Counted from the stretch's first letter, positions 1 through 8,946 are shown. The stretch is DNA of 15,806 nucleotides from Clostridium_AQ sp900552125 (GCA_037892765.1 JBBKBW010000056.1); one strand, 5' to 3'. The notes: generated by a model from the letters alone, not told the origin. A program made the numbers and translations.

Positions 1-2
1 TG

Positions 3-2273
3 TTAGTTATATGTATTAGCAACAAGAATATGTTTTTTAAGAGTAACTAAAGACAATAATGACATAACAATAATCAAAACTATACAATAAATCAATGAAT
101 AAATAATAAAATCAATGTAGGAAATAGGAAGATGTAATACTTGACGTAAGATAAATATGACAAAGATTTCTAAAATAGCTGAAATGATTATTGATGTAAG
201 AGATAAGATAACTGCTCGTTCGATAAAGAAGTGTTTTACTTTTCTTTTTGTCATTCCTAATGTTAGAAGTAGATTGACTTCTCTTTTATTTTTCATGCAG
301 TACTGTGTCAATATATTATAGATGATAAATAAACATACTGCTAGAACAGAGAAGTTTAGTCCATATATAAAGATACGTATAGCACCAGTATCTCGATAGA
401 ACTGTTGTAGATTTTCCCTGTTGTTAATTACATACATATGGTCATCAGATTGAACAATGGATATGGCATTTAATTGTTCAGCAATTTGTTTATGATTTTC
501 GCTATTAATAATTAGTGATCCACTCACATAGGTATCGGAATATGTATCGATCCATTGCGCAGTTAATGATGGAGGTAGTAAGACGATAGCATCATCATAG
601 ATGAAGTTTTCCATCAGTTCTTCATCTTGTATCATCTGATATTCCATAGGAATTGCATCTAATTCTTCTTGAAAAGTTGTTAGAATATGTATAGTTAATT
701 CTTCATAGGATAATGGACTTTCATTACGATATACTAGTATTGGAGTATTTTCATCTGCTATCTGATGTTTATTTAAGAATTTCTGATAAGCAGATTGGTT
801 TATGGAATATATAGGTAATGTAGTGTCAAATCCAAATACAGCGTTTGATTGAATTCCATAAGATATAGTACATGTTGTCGCATTATTTGTTTTACAGATG
901 GTTTCTACTTCTGTGATGAATTGTGAGACATCCTTGCTATTATTATTAAACAAACCAAAGTTTGTCGTTATGTCCGCATCTTTGTGGAAGTATTCAGCTC
1001 TATCTTTAATCCAATACTCTACTACCGTTTGTGTGGTTTGAAATAAAATAGAACAAACTACAAGTACTGCAATAATGAAAGTGCCAAAACCTGTTCTTAT
1101 GATTTCTAAACTAGATAATCTAGAGATAAATGGTAAGCGTTTAAGTTTTATAGATCGAAAATGCAGTTTCAAAGTTTTTTGTCTTCTGTTTTTCCACATG
1201 ACAATTAGGAAACATAATAAGAAAATTAGTATGTTAAATAAGAATAAGGATGCGAAGTGTTTTGGTGTTAATACGTAAGTAAAGGTAAATGAAAGTTGTA
1301 AATAGTTTTGTAACCAAGTACCACCAGTCATAAAGAGACCTTTCCACAACAATACACTAACAAGAAAACTTAAAAGAAAGCAGATTCCGCATACAAGGAA
1401 GAATTCAAAGAATAAAGATAAATATATCTGTTTCTTTGTGGCTCCAAGAGTAAATAGCTGATGTAAATAGGATTCTTTTTTCTTTATATACATATTTAAG
1501 GAATTAAATATAAACAGAAATACGCAGATATAGATTAATACAGTGAATGCAGAATAAAGCAGACTGAAGGGATCATTAAGATAATATTTTGCGTTAACTA
1601 CGTTAGTATTTAGTTGATAACCGATCTCAGGATTCGTATTGATCATATTAACTACATGGTTTAATGCAGCTTCATCTTTAAAATCAGCATATATTGTGAA
1701 TGCTTCTGTTTTATCCTCTAAATAAGTATAGAAAGTAGGACTAACAGAGTTCCAATAATCTTTGTATACACCAGTTATCTTATAGTTGATCTTATCTCCG
1801 TGCTCATTTTGGAATGTAAGATTATTACCAATTTGTAATTCATTCTGTTCTATGATCATATATGGTACGAGTACTTCATTTTCATTTGCTGGATAGCTTC
1901 CTTCCTGCATTATAATTGGAAGAGATTCAAAAGAAGACTCAGCTTTAAAAACATACATATAATGATTACTTTTCGATAAAATAGGATCAAGGGCTAATGG
2001 ATTTTCATATCTTTTAATTTCTGTATTGTCTTCAATAAACGATAATTCATCAGGATAGGAAGATGTTAAATGTTGAGGTGGATAAGAAAAATCCCATTTT
2101 CCAGTTTGTTTTTCACTTATTTGCAGGTTATAGTAATCGTAAGAATCTTTAACGACATAAACTGTGGTTAATAGAAATGTTGATAAAAATACAACGATGA
2201 TGAAAGGAAGAAACATTGTTTTGTGTGATTTAATATATTTTATTGATAATTGAAATATATATCTATAATTCAT
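3..2273 (-). CDS. FtsX-like ABC transporter permease
   Basis: Membrane subunit of an FtsX/MacB-superfamily ABC transporter, a group that exports or extracts peptides, lipids or antimicrobials. The 756-residue protein has eight predicted membrane segments (about 21-42, 241-261, 285-311, 341-361, 396-412, 635-655, 688-710, 723-744) and two large outside domains (about 43-240 and 413-634). The cytoplasmic motif LFTLGATKKQI (273-283) is repeated as LLLTLGMTKRKV (668-679), which marks the two FtsX domains. I chose the ATG at 2273 because GGGG lies 9 nt before it; an in-frame ATG at 2288 has no ribosome site. The start overlaps the 3' end of the ATPase gene by 11 bp, so the two are translationally coupled. 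No two-component system is adjacent, unlike typical Bce modules. Family is clear; substrate is unknown. Confidence 0.9.
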   Translation of the reverse strand: MNYRYIFQLSIKYIKSHKTMFLPFIIVVFLSTFLLTTVYVVKDSYDYYNLQISEKQTGKWDFSYPPQHLTSSYPDELSFIEDNTEIKRYENPLALDPILSKSNHYMYVFKAESSFESLPIIMQEGSYPANENEVLVPYMIIEQNELQIGNNLTFQNEHGDKINYKITGVYKDYWNSVSPTFYTYLEDKTEAFTIYADFKDEAALNHVVNMINTNPEIGYQLNTNVVNAKYYLNDPFSLLYSAFTVLIYICVFLFIFNSLNMYIKKKESYLHQLFTLGATKKQIYLSLFFEFFLVCGICFLLSFLVSVLLWKGLFMTGGTWLQNYLQLSFTFTYVLTPKHFASLFLFNILIFLLCFLIVMWKNRRQKTLKLHFRSIKLKRLPFISRLSSLEIIRTGFGTFIIAVLVVCSILFQTTQTVVEYWIKDRAEYFHKDADITTNFGLFNNNSKDVSQFITEVETICKTNNATTCTISYGIQSNAVFGFDTTLPIYSINQSAYQKFLNKHQIADENTPILVYRNESPLSYEELTIHILTTFQEELDAIPMEYQMIQDEELMENFIYDDAIVLLPPSLTAQWIDTYSDTYVSGSLIINSENHKQIAEQLNAISIVQSDDHMYVINNRENLQQFYRDTGAIRIFIYGLNFSVLAVCLFIIYNILTQYCMKNKREVNLLLTLGMTKRKVKHFFIERAVILSLTSIIISAILEIFVIFILRQVLHLPISYIDFIIYSLIYCIVLIIVMSLLSLVTLKKHILVANTYN

Positions 2274-2934
2274 TCGCAATTTCCCCATCTTTTAGGTAAA
2301 TGATACGATCTGCCTGTTGTGCAACATAGGTATCATGTGTAATCAAAACAATAGTTTTTCCCTGTTCTTTCATCTGTTTAAAGATATCTATAATATTTTG
2401 TGTGTTATGACTATCAAGATTTCCTGTTGGTTCATCTGCTAGGATAATATCACAATCAGCAGCCATGACTCTTGCGATAGCTATTCGCTGTTGTTGACCG
2501 CCAGATAATTCATGAATAAAGGCGTTTCTTTTCTCTTCTAGATCAAGCTGTTTCAATATTATACTAACTTTATCTGCATCTGGTTCTATTCCATCTAATT
2601 GACTAGTCAGCTTTATGTTTTCTTCAACAGTAAGAAAGGAAATCAGATTAAAGAATTGGAAGATAATGCCGATTTCTTTTCTTCTTTTTATTGTCATCTG
2701 TTCTTCGTTCAGTGTGCTGATGTTGGTGTCATCGATGAAACAGTTTCCCTCATAGTTTCGGTCGATACCGCTAATAATATTAAATAAAGTAGTTTTTCCG
2801 CTGCCGCTTGTTCCACATATTGCGACAAATTCATTTTCTTTGATTTCTAAGGTAACATCATGCAATGCAATTGTTTTATTCTCTTTTGTCCCATAGGTCT
2901 TGCATAGATGTTCCACATGTATTTTATTTTTCAT
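2263..2934 (-). CDS. ABC transporter ATP-binding protein (MacB/LolD type)
   Basis: ATPase partner of the FtsX permease encoded directly downstream. In the 227-residue numbering that begins at the alternative ATG 2946, it shows Walker A GTSGSGKT (45-52), Q-loop Gln97, signature LSGGQ (147-151), Walker B CDIILADE (165-172) followed by PTGNLD, and switch His204. The ADEPTGNLD string and the length of about 225 residues are typical of the MacB/LolD/FtsE class. Two starts are possible: ATG 2946, which directly abuts GAGAGG, and ATG 2934, which has that purine run about 12 nt upstream with GGATGGG nearer. I prefer 2934 (223 residues). A promoter lies at 2995-3024. The cargo cannot be read from the sequence. 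Confidence 0.92.
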   Translation of the reverse strand: MKNKIHVEHLCKTYGTKENKTIALHDVTLEIKENEFVAICGTSGSGKTTLFNIISGIDRNYEGNCFIDDTNISTLNEEQMTIKRRKEIGIIFQFFNLISFLTVEENIKLTSQLDGIEPDADKVSIILKQLDLEEKRNAFIHELSGGQQQRIAIARVMAADCDIILADEPTGNLDSHNTQNIIDIFKQMKEQGKTIVLITHDTYVAQQADRIIYLKDGEIANEL

Positions 2935-2994
2935 ATTTGTACCCATCCTCTCTTTTTGCTTAAAAGTTCAATCTGTATTCTATCTCTTATCATC

Positions 2995-3024
2995 ATTATA
3001 TAAGTAATATATTTTCTATTACAA
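2995..3024 (-). promoter_or_regulatory. Promoter of the ABC ATPase-permease operon
   Basis: On the minus strand TTGTAA and TATAAT are separated by 18 bp, about 60 bp before the ATPase start. The region is very AT-rich, so alternative -10 registers exist. No clear operator was seen. Confidence 0.5.
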
Positions 3025-3053
3025 TATATATAGAACAAGATTAAGAATATCGT

Positions 3054-3084
3054 AATAAAAAAACCTCGAATATAAGAACGAGGT
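3054..3084 (-). terminator. Intrinsic terminator of the HD-domain pseudogene
   Basis: On the minus strand ACCTCG and CGAGGT form a 6-bp stem around a 10-nt loop, followed by a run of seven T. It lies about 40 bp beyond the last stop of the broken HD gene and separates it from the ABC operon. Confidence 0.7.
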
Positions 3085-3124
3085 ATCATATAAAGGGAAA
3101 ATTAAGGTTTATTTCGAAAATCTT

Positions 3125-4060
3125 CTAATTCGATATAAGCATATAGTGATGTCTGATAACTTTTATATCATGGATTAATGAAGCTGCTTCTTCACTTTGC
3201 GTAGATATTCTTTTACCACAAAGTAATGGGTCAATATATCGTCTTTTCACATCTAATGAAATATGATAATAATTGTTTACAGGAGTATCACTTTCATGAA
3301 TTGATGTCATAGTCTGAAAATAGTGGAAGTATCCTTTATAGGAGAGGCAAGGATACGGTGGATGATCTCAGATTCTGTAAGAGAGTATAAATCATCCATA
3401 GTGATAAGCTTGTCATAGCACATCATCTTTAAGATATCTTCATTGGATAAATAGAATAAATTTGTTTGATGCATACAGTGCATGAAGGCAAGAGTTGGTT
3501 CTAAATGAGAAAAGCTGATTTCATTGTGATCGATATATAAGTCCTGATATATATTTTTTAAGGTATCTATACTTCCATGTAAAACGAAAAGATAGTCGCA
3601 AGTGTATACTCTAAACGGTCGGCAGATAGTTGTGGTCTTGGATTATCTGCGATAGGATAACGTTTATAATCGGAAATTTCTTCAAATGAAATTCCATCTC
3701 GTTTAAGTAAAGTATGGAGCATAGAATCTTATTCTAAAATCTGTATATTTCTTTTCTCAGTGGAGTTCTGATGTAGATAATCTCCATTAAAGAAATCAAT
3801 TGCGTGGGAGAATACAGGAGATGAAACATCATGAAGCAATCCTGCTAAAGTTTGTTTTTTGTCATGGGTAAAATGCCAAATAATGAGTGCTACTCCTAGA
3901 CTGTGGTCATAGCGAGAATAAAAGGTTTTGATGGGAAAGAGTGAAGTATGCCACAAAATAAACCAATTCCCTTTAATCGCTGTAGAATATCTAATGTCAG
4001 ATAATCATGTAAAAATATAGGGAAATCATCAGATAAAATAGTATGATAAGATGAAATCAT
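3125..4060 (-). pseudogene. HD-domain phosphohydrolase, inactivated
   Basis: About 936 bp would encode a protein of about 311 residues, but the frame is broken. Translation starts at ATG 4060 behind a perfect AAGGAGGT. It runs to FCG near 3945, shifts frame into the HD core (YSRYDHSLG, then LAGLLHDVSSPVFSH), meets an in-frame TAA at 3729-3731 and continues in the same frame through a motif ending ADRLEYTL. It shifts again near 3580-3595 and once more near 3310-3320, before a C-terminal part with VKRRYIDPLL. Joined in order, the pieces read like an intact member of a clostridial-type HD family whose His and HD metal ligands are visible. The family probably hydrolyses phosphate esters, but the substrate is unknown. 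Neighbouring genes are intact, which argues against poor sequence quality. The promoter-like TGCTATAAT upstream and the terminator are still present, so decay seems recent. Confidence 0.85.
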
Positions 4061-4119
4061 AAAGACCTCCTTAATGAAATGTTTGTGTAATAATATTATA
4101 GCATGAATATTTTATATGA

Positions 4120-4150
4120 TTGAAGTAGTGAAACGTTTCGTGTGTATAAA
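4120..4150 (+). promoter_or_regulatory. Possible promoter with palindromic operator before the sugar acetyltransferase
   Basis: TTGAAG (4120-4125) is followed after 17 bp by TGTATA, or after 19 bp by TATAAA. The perfect palindrome GAAACGTTTC (4130-4139) sits in the spacer. Its AAACGTTT core resembles operators of LacI-family regulators of the PurR/RbsR type. It could serve either this gene or the divergent HD pseudogene. Confidence 0.35.
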
Positions 4151-4197
4151 GATTATGTTAAAATAGGATAGAAAAATAGCGAAGAAGGGATAGAGAA

Positions 4198-4776
4198 ATG
4201 ATAGAGAGAGAAAAGTTAGAAAAGGGACTTTGGTATGATGCCAATAATGATAAAGATTTATTAGAAGAGCGATTATATGCTGAGGAACTGTGCTTTTTAT
4301 ATAATCAGACAAATCCAAGAGATACGGATAGGAAAGAAGAATTATTAAAGAAGTTGCTACCAAATCGAGAGGCCAATGTAACGGTACTATCACCGTTTTA
4401 TGCAGATTATGGATATCGCTGTTATATTGGAGAAGATACATTCATCAATCATAATGCGTATTTAATGGATGGCGCAAAGATTTCTATTGGAAGCCATTGT
4501 TTCATAGGTCCAAACTGTGGGATGTATACTGCTAATCATCCTTTATTAGCTAGTGAAAGAAATAGAGGTTTGGAAAAGGCTAGTCCGATCATTATTGAAG
4601 ATGATGTCTGGATTGGTGCAGATGTAACGATCCTTCCTGGTGTTAGAATAGGAAAGGGAAGTGTAATTGGGGCGAAGAGTGTAGTTACAAAGGATATTCC
4701 ATCTAATGTGATTGCGGCTGGTAATCCTTGTCAAATACTTCGTGCAATTACAGAAGAAGATAGCATTCTTCCTTAA
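4198..4776 (+). CDS. Sugar O-acetyltransferase (maltose/galactoside acetyltransferase family)
   Basis: Cytoplasmic hexapeptide-repeat acetyltransferase of the Maa/LacA/NodL group, which moves an acetyl group from acetyl-CoA to the 6-hydroxyl of a sugar. It has 192 residues, the usual size. The N-terminal helical cap (about 1-55, with EKGLWYDAN and LLEERLYAEELCFLYNQ) is the Mac domain. The left-handed beta-helix follows from about 73 (YIGEDTFINHNAYLMDGAKISIGSHCFIGPNCGMY). His114 in TANHPL is the expected catalytic base, and IEDDVWIGADVTILPGV with IGKGSVIGAKSVVTKDIP completes the fold. GAAGGGA lies 8 nt before the ATG. The gene is monocistronic, between the HD pseudogene and the gltX promoter. 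The sugar acceptor cannot be named from sequence. Confidence 0.93.
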   Translation: MIEREKLEKGLWYDANNDKDLLEERLYAEELCFLYNQTNPRDTDRKEELLKKLLPNREANVTVLSPFYADYGYRCYIGEDTFINHNAYLMDGAKISIGSHCFIGPNCGMYTANHPLLASERNRGLEKASPIIIEDDVWIGADVTILPGVRIGKGSVIGAKSVVTKDIPSNVIAAGNPCQILRAITEEDSILP

Positions 4777-4795
4777 TGGATATCAAATAAAGCAC

Positions 4796-4824
4796 TTGGA
4801 AACAAAGGTAGTTCATGCTATAAT
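4796..4824 (+). promoter_or_regulatory. gltX promoter
   Basis: TTGGAA, a 17-bp spacer and TATAAT, with an extended -10 (TGC directly before TATAAT). It lies about 75 bp before the gltX start. A small stem, GTAAAT with ATTTAC (4831-4849), falls just after the expected transcription start. No T-box features were seen. Confidence 0.8.
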
Positions 4825-4897
4825 TGCCTAGTAAATGAGAATTATTTACCATACATAAACTTATATAAATATAGATGATAAAGAAAGGAAGAACAGT

Positions 4898-6358
4898 ATG
4901 AAAAAAATTAGAACAAGATTTGCACCTAGTCCTACAGGTTATATGCATATAGGTAACCTTAGAACAGCGTTGTTTGAATATCTAATCGCAAAGCATGATG
5001 GTGGAGATTTCATTTTACGTATTGAAGATACGGATCAGGAACGCTATGTAGAAGGGGCTGTTGATATTATTTATGAAACTTTAAAAGAAGTAGGACTTCA
5101 GCATGATGAAGGACCGGATATTGGTGGAGAATATGGACCATATGTTCAATCAGAACGTCTTCCAATGTATAAAGGCTATGCAGATCAGTTAGTTGATTTA
5201 GGCGGAGCACATTATTGCTTCTGTAGTGAAGAAGACATTGAAAAACAAAGAAAAGAAGCAGAAAGCTTAGGTATTTCTTTTAAATATGATGATCCATGTA
5301 AACATATTTCTAAAGAAGAGGCTAGAGAACGTATCGCAAATGGAGAAAGCTATGTAGTACGTCAGACAATTCGTCATGATGGTGCAACATACTTTGATGA
5401 TGAAGTATATGGACGTATTGAAGTTGACAATAGTATTCTAGATGAATCTGTTTTACTAAAGAGTGATGGATATCCAACTTACAACTTCGCGAATATCATT
5501 GATGATCACCAGATGGGAATCACACATGTCGTTCGTGGAAATGAATATTTATCCTCAACTCCAAAATATAATCTGATTTATGAATCATTTGGATGGGATA
5601 TTCCTACTTATGTACATGTTCCACCAGTAATGAAGGATGAACAGCATAAATTAAGTAAACGTAATGGAGATGCAAGTTTCCAGGATCTAGTGAAAAAAGG
5701 ATATCTTCCTGAAGCTATTTTGAACTACATTGCATTATTAGGCTGGTCTCCAGAAACAGAACAGGAAATCTATACTTTAGATGAATTGATTAAAGTATTT
5801 GACATTAAACGTATTTCTAAATCACCAGCAATCTTTGATATTGATAAATTAACATGGATGAATGGGATGTACTTACGTGACATGAGTGAAGAAAAATTCT
5901 GTGAACTTGCTAAACCATATATTGAAAAAGCAGTACATAGACCGGTAGATATCAGAGCAGTAGCACGTATCCTGCAGCCTAGATGTGATGTGTTAACTTC
6001 TATTGAAGAAAGTCTTGATTTTATTGATGAACTTCCAGAATACAATATTGAAATGTATATTCATAAGAAAATGAAAACAACTTATGAAATTGCATTAAAG
6101 GCATTAAAGGCTTCTGAACAGGCATTAAGTGAGCTACATGACTGGTCTAGTGAAGAAACTATTCATGATTTATTACTATCTCTGCCAAAACAGATGGAAA
6201 TGAAAAATGGACAGATTTTATGGCCAATTCGTACCGCAATTACTGGTAAACAGTTTACTCCAGGTGGAGCAATTGAAATTGCACACATTCTTGGAAAAGA
6301 AGAAACTTTAAAACGTATTGCGATTGGTATTGAAAAACTAGAAAAAGAATTAGCTTAA
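4898..6358 (+). CDS. gltX: Glutamyl-tRNA synthetase
   Basis: Class I synthetase that attaches glutamate to tRNA-Glu in the cytoplasm. In many bacteria lacking GlnRS it also charges tRNA-Gln; whether that applies here cannot be seen. The protein has 486 residues, normal for bacteria. The N-terminal RFAPSPTGYMHIGNLRTALF holds the HIGH-type motif (HIGN, 17-20), and the KMSKS-type loop is KLSKR (251-255). Between them are family landmarks such as RIEDTDQERY (41-50) and VRGNEYLSSTPK. The C-terminal third is the helical anticodon-binding domain. AAAGGAAG lies 7 nt before the ATG. It has its own strong promoter and its own terminator, so it is probably transcribed alone, with some read-through into the thioesterase gene 62 bp downstream. 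Confidence 0.97.
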   Translation: MKKIRTRFAPSPTGYMHIGNLRTALFEYLIAKHDGGDFILRIEDTDQERYVEGAVDIIYETLKEVGLQHDEGPDIGGEYGPYVQSERLPMYKGYADQLVDLGGAHYCFCSEEDIEKQRKEAESLGISFKYDDPCKHISKEEARERIANGESYVVRQTIRHDGATYFDDEVYGRIEVDNSILDESVLLKSDGYPTYNFANIIDDHQMGITHVVRGNEYLSSTPKYNLIYESFGWDIPTYVHVPPVMKDEQHKLSKRNGDASFQDLVKKGYLPEAILNYIALLGWSPETEQEIYTLDELIKVFDIKRISKSPAIFDIDKLTWMNGMYLRDMSEEKFCELAKPYIEKAVHRPVDIRAVARILQPRCDVLTSIEESLDFIDELPEYNIEMYIHKKMKTTYEIALKALKASEQALSELHDWSSEETIHDLLLSLPKQMEMKNGQILWPIRTAITGKQFTPGGAIEIAHILGKEETLKRIAIGIEKLEKELA

Positions 6359-6364
6359 ACATTC

Positions 6365-6398
6365 GCACACAGATAATATTCTGTGTGCATTCTTTTAT
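6365..6398 (+). terminator. gltX terminator
   Basis: GCACACAG and CTGTGTGC form a perfect 8-bp stem around an 8-nt loop, followed by ATTCTTTTATT. The T tract is interrupted, so termination may be partial and could feed the thioesterase gene, which has no obvious promoter of its own. Confidence 0.75.
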
Positions 6399-6420
6399 TC
6401 ATGGAGAAGGGAGTGAAAAG

Positions 6421-6852
6421 ATGAATCATCAGATATTTGAAGAAAGAATTCAAACATTTATAGAAAGACGTCAAAAAGAAGCAGGAACGATAAATGCAAT
6501 GATGAAGATGCATTTGATTTCTTCTGATTATGACCAGAAAACAGTAGTTTTAGCTTTTGATGTAGAAGCTTGGCAAATGAATCCAGCTGGGAATATGCAT
6601 GGAGGTATGCTTGCGACTGCTCTGGATATTACCATGGGCTGTGCAGCTTATACCAGCATAGAAGCAACATTTACACCCACTATTTCTATGAGCCTTAATT
6701 TTGTAAGTAGTGTAAAAGCAGGAGATGTATTAGAAATAGAAGGAATTTGTGACCATGTAGGAAGCAGACTAGCACAAGTACGAGGCATCGCAAGAGTTCA
6801 TGGTAAAGTAGTTGCGACTGCTAATGGATCTTATGTTATTAATAATAGATAA
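6421..6852 (+). CDS. PaaI-family hotdog-fold thioesterase
   Basis: Small acyl-CoA or aryl-CoA thioesterase of the hotdog fold, acting in the cytoplasm. The 143-residue protein carries the family hallmark NPAGNMHGGMLATALDITMG, with His60-Gly-Gly and the acidic residue Asp69 on the central helix. Strands with SMSLNFVSSVKAGD and a C-terminal VVATANGSYVI complete the fold. I chose the ATG at 6421 because AAGGGAG stands 7 nt before it. An in-frame ATG at 6385 lies inside the gltX terminator and is not credible. The acyl substrate is unknown. Context (gltX before, a small membrane peptide after) gives no pathway hint. Confidence 0.9.
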   Translation: MNHQIFEERIQTFIERRQKEAGTINAMMKMHLISSDYDQKTVVLAFDVEAWQMNPAGNMHGGMLATALDITMGCAAYTSIEATFTPTISMSLNFVSSVKAGDVLEIEGICDHVGSRLAQVRGIARVHGKVVATANGSYVINNR

Positions 6853-6903
6853 TAGTTTATAGAAAAAATAATTGTCCATACTGTACGATACTTGGAGGTA
6901 CGT

Positions 6904-7035
6904 ATGGATAAAGATTATAAAATAATACAGGCTGCTATCTTGATTATAAGTTTATGTATCATGCTTTCTATGTTTCGCTTATACTCGATTAGTATAGAAC
7001 TGAAAGAAGAATTAAGGGTTCATTTCATAAGATAA
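6904..7035 (+). CDS. Small single-span membrane protein, 43 residues
   Basis: ATG 6904 follows TGGAGG at 5 nt and opens a frame of 43 codons ending in TAA. The product has a charged N-terminus (MDKDYK), one hydrophobic stretch at about 7-24 (IIQAAILIISLCIMLSMF) and a charged tail (IELKEELRVHFIR). This fits a single membrane helix, probably N-in. It sits 51 bp after the thioesterase stop and 80 bp before the aminopeptidase gene, in the same direction. The family is not recognised. The good ribosome site, the clean helix-plus-tail pattern and the use of otherwise empty space support it as real; no start or stop comparison across species was possible. Confidence 0.6.
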   Translation: MDKDYKIIQAAILIISLCIMLSMFRLYSISIELKEELRVHFIR

Positions 7036-7115
7036 ATAAAGAAAAAGCAAGAAAAATATACCCAATTTATAACTTTTGGAGTACAATAATACACAGAGAT
7101 TATTGGAGGGTTATT

Positions 7116-8909
7116 ATGACTGTAATTGAAAAATTAGAAAAATTAAGAATGCTGATGAAAGAACGTAATATGGACATCTATATGATTCCTACTTCTGATT
7201 TTCATGAAACAGAATACGTAGGGGAGCATTTTAAAGCTAGAGATTATATGTCTGGCTTTACAGGTTCACAGGGAACATTAGTTGTATGTCTTGATCAGGC
7301 AGCATTGTGGACTGATGGACGTTACTTTATTCAAGCAGCAGATCAGTTAAAAGATAGTACGATTGATCTTATGAAACAAGGGGAAGAAGGAGTACCTTCA
7401 ATTCCTGAATTTATGCATGATCACATCAAGGAAAACGGTGTGGTTGGATTTGATGGACGTGTAATGAATACACATCTTGTAAACGATATTCTATCTGCTT
7501 TAGAAGATAAGAATGTAACTCTTTCTGTAAACGAAGATTTAGTTGGTATGATTTGGGAGGATCGTCCAGCTCTTCCTTGTGAAAAAGGATTCTTCTTAGA
7601 AGAAAAATATAGCGGAAAAACAACAAAAGAAAAACTTGCGGATATCCGTTTGGAAATGCAGAAACAAAACTGTGGATATCATATTGTGACTTCTTTAGAT
7701 GATATCGCATGGATCATGAATATGCGTGGCTGGGATATTGAAAATTTCCCTGTAATGTTAAGTTATTTAGTTATTACAGAAAATGAAAATCATATCTTTA
7801 TTGATGAACGTAAATTAGATGAAGCCCTTATTCAGAATTTCAAAGAAAATAATGTTCAGATTCATGAATATGATGGTATTTATGGGTTTGTTAAGACAAT
7901 TCCATCAGATGCATCCGTTATGTTAAATACATTTGTAGTAAATTATGCAATCACAACAAGTCTAAAAGATGGAGTTCGTATTGTGGATCAGCCAAATCCA
8001 TCTCAGCTGATGAAAGCTAAAAAGAATCCAGTAGAATTAGAAAATAATCGTAAAGCTCACATTAAAGATGCAGTTGCGATGACAAAATTTATGTACTGGT
8101 TAAAGAATAGAGTTGGAAAAGAAACAATTACGGAAATCAGTGCTAGCGATTATTTAGAAAGCTTACGTCGTGCACAGGAACACAATCTTGGATTAAGCTT
8201 CAATACAATCTGTGCTTATAAAGATCATGCGGCAATGATGCATTATAAGGCAAATGAAGAATCCAATGTAGAAATTAAACCAGAAGGAATGCTGCTTGTG
8301 GATAGCGGTGGACAGTATCTTGAAGGAACAACAGATATTACAAGAACTTTTGTATTAGGTCCTATTTCAGATGAAATGCGTTTACACTTTACAAGTGCCT
8401 TACGTGGATTGATTCAATTAAGTAAAGCAAAATTCTTAGAAGGATGCCGTGGACTTAATTTAGATATTTTAGCTCGTGGACCACTATGGGAAATGGGAAT
8501 TGACTATAAATGTGGAACAGGACATGGCATTGGGCATTTATTAAATGTTCATGAAGGGCCAAATGGTTTCCGCTGGAGAATTGTTCCTGAAAGAAATGAC
8601 AGCTGTGTTTTAGAAGAAGGAATGACACAATCTAATGAACCTGGTGTTTATATTGAAGGAAGCCATGGTATTCGTCATGAAAATGAATTAGTTGTGCAAA
8701 AGGCTGAGAAAAATGAATATGGGCAGTTCCTTTCTTTTGAAACCATTACTTTTGTACCATTTGATTTAGATGGATTAGATACATCAATCATGACACAGTA
8801 TGATATCGCATGGTTAAATGAATATCATAAACAAGTATATGAAAAAGTATCTCCATATTTAAATGAAGAAGAAAAAGAATGGTTAAAATACGCAACAAGA
8901 GAAATTTAA
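7116..8909 (+). CDS. Xaa-Pro aminopeptidase (M24B family), three-domain form
   Basis: Cytoplasmic metallo-aminopeptidase that removes the N-terminal residue before proline. At 597 residues it is the long eukaryote-like form (as XPNPEP1) rather than the roughly 440-residue PepP. It has two creatinase-like N domains (about 1-135 and 160-300), a pita-bread catalytic domain (about 310-530) and a C-terminal extension. The five metal ligands fit the family: Asp396, Asp407, His470 (in GTGHGIGH), Glu508 (in SNEPGVY) and Glu522 (in IRHENEL). His479 in NVHEGP is the usual second active-site histidine. TTGGAGGG lies 7 nt before the ATG. A clear terminator follows. It likely helps use proline-rich peptides. 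Confidence 0.95.
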   Translation: MTVIEKLEKLRMLMKERNMDIYMIPTSDFHETEYVGEHFKARDYMSGFTGSQGTLVVCLDQAALWTDGRYFIQAADQLKDSTIDLMKQGEEGVPSIPEFMHDHIKENGVVGFDGRVMNTHLVNDILSALEDKNVTLSVNEDLVGMIWEDRPALPCEKGFFLEEKYSGKTTKEKLADIRLEMQKQNCGYHIVTSLDDIAWIMNMRGWDIENFPVMLSYLVITENENHIFIDERKLDEALIQNFKENNVQIHEYDGIYGFVKTIPSDASVMLNTFVVNYAITTSLKDGVRIVDQPNPSQLMKAKKNPVELENNRKAHIKDAVAMTKFMYWLKNRVGKETITEISASDYLESLRRAQEHNLGLSFNTICAYKDHAAMMHYKANEESNVEIKPEGMLLVDSGGQYLEGTTDITRTFVLGPISDEMRLHFTSALRGLIQLSKAKFLEGCRGLNLDILARGPLWEMGIDYKCGTGHGIGHLLNVHEGPNGFRWRIVPERNDSCVLEEGMTQSNEPGVYIEGSHGIRHENELVVQKAEKNEYGQFLSFETITFVPFDLDGLDTSIMTQYDIAWLNEYHKQVYEKVSPYLNEEEKEWLKYATREI

Positions 8910-8918
8910 GTAATAAGA

Positions 8919-8946
8919 AGCGGAGTGATAGCTACTCTGCTTTTCT
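8919..8946 (+). terminator. Terminator of the Xaa-Pro aminopeptidase gene
   Basis: AGCGGAGT pairs with ACTCTGCT (one G-U) around a 7-nt loop, followed by TTTTC and an AT-rich tail, 10 bp after the stop. Confidence 0.8.

Noticed and set aside
4128..4142. CcpA cre site over the palindrome before the acetyltransferase
   Set aside because: The spacing of the arms around the central CG is one base too short on each side; most fixed positions of the cre consensus do not match.
4112..4441. 109-residue membrane-like frame opposite the acetyltransferase
   Set aside because: Shadow of the real gene; its hydrophobicity is the usual antisense artefact of an acidic, helix-rich coding strand.
4777..4897. 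T-box or riboswitch before gltX
   Set aside because: The leader after the promoter is only about 65 nt and shows just one 6-bp stem, too small for a T-box.
6385..6420. Longer start for the thioesterase gene
   Set aside because: The extra codons overlap the gltX terminator, have no ribosome site and add residues outside the hotdog fold.
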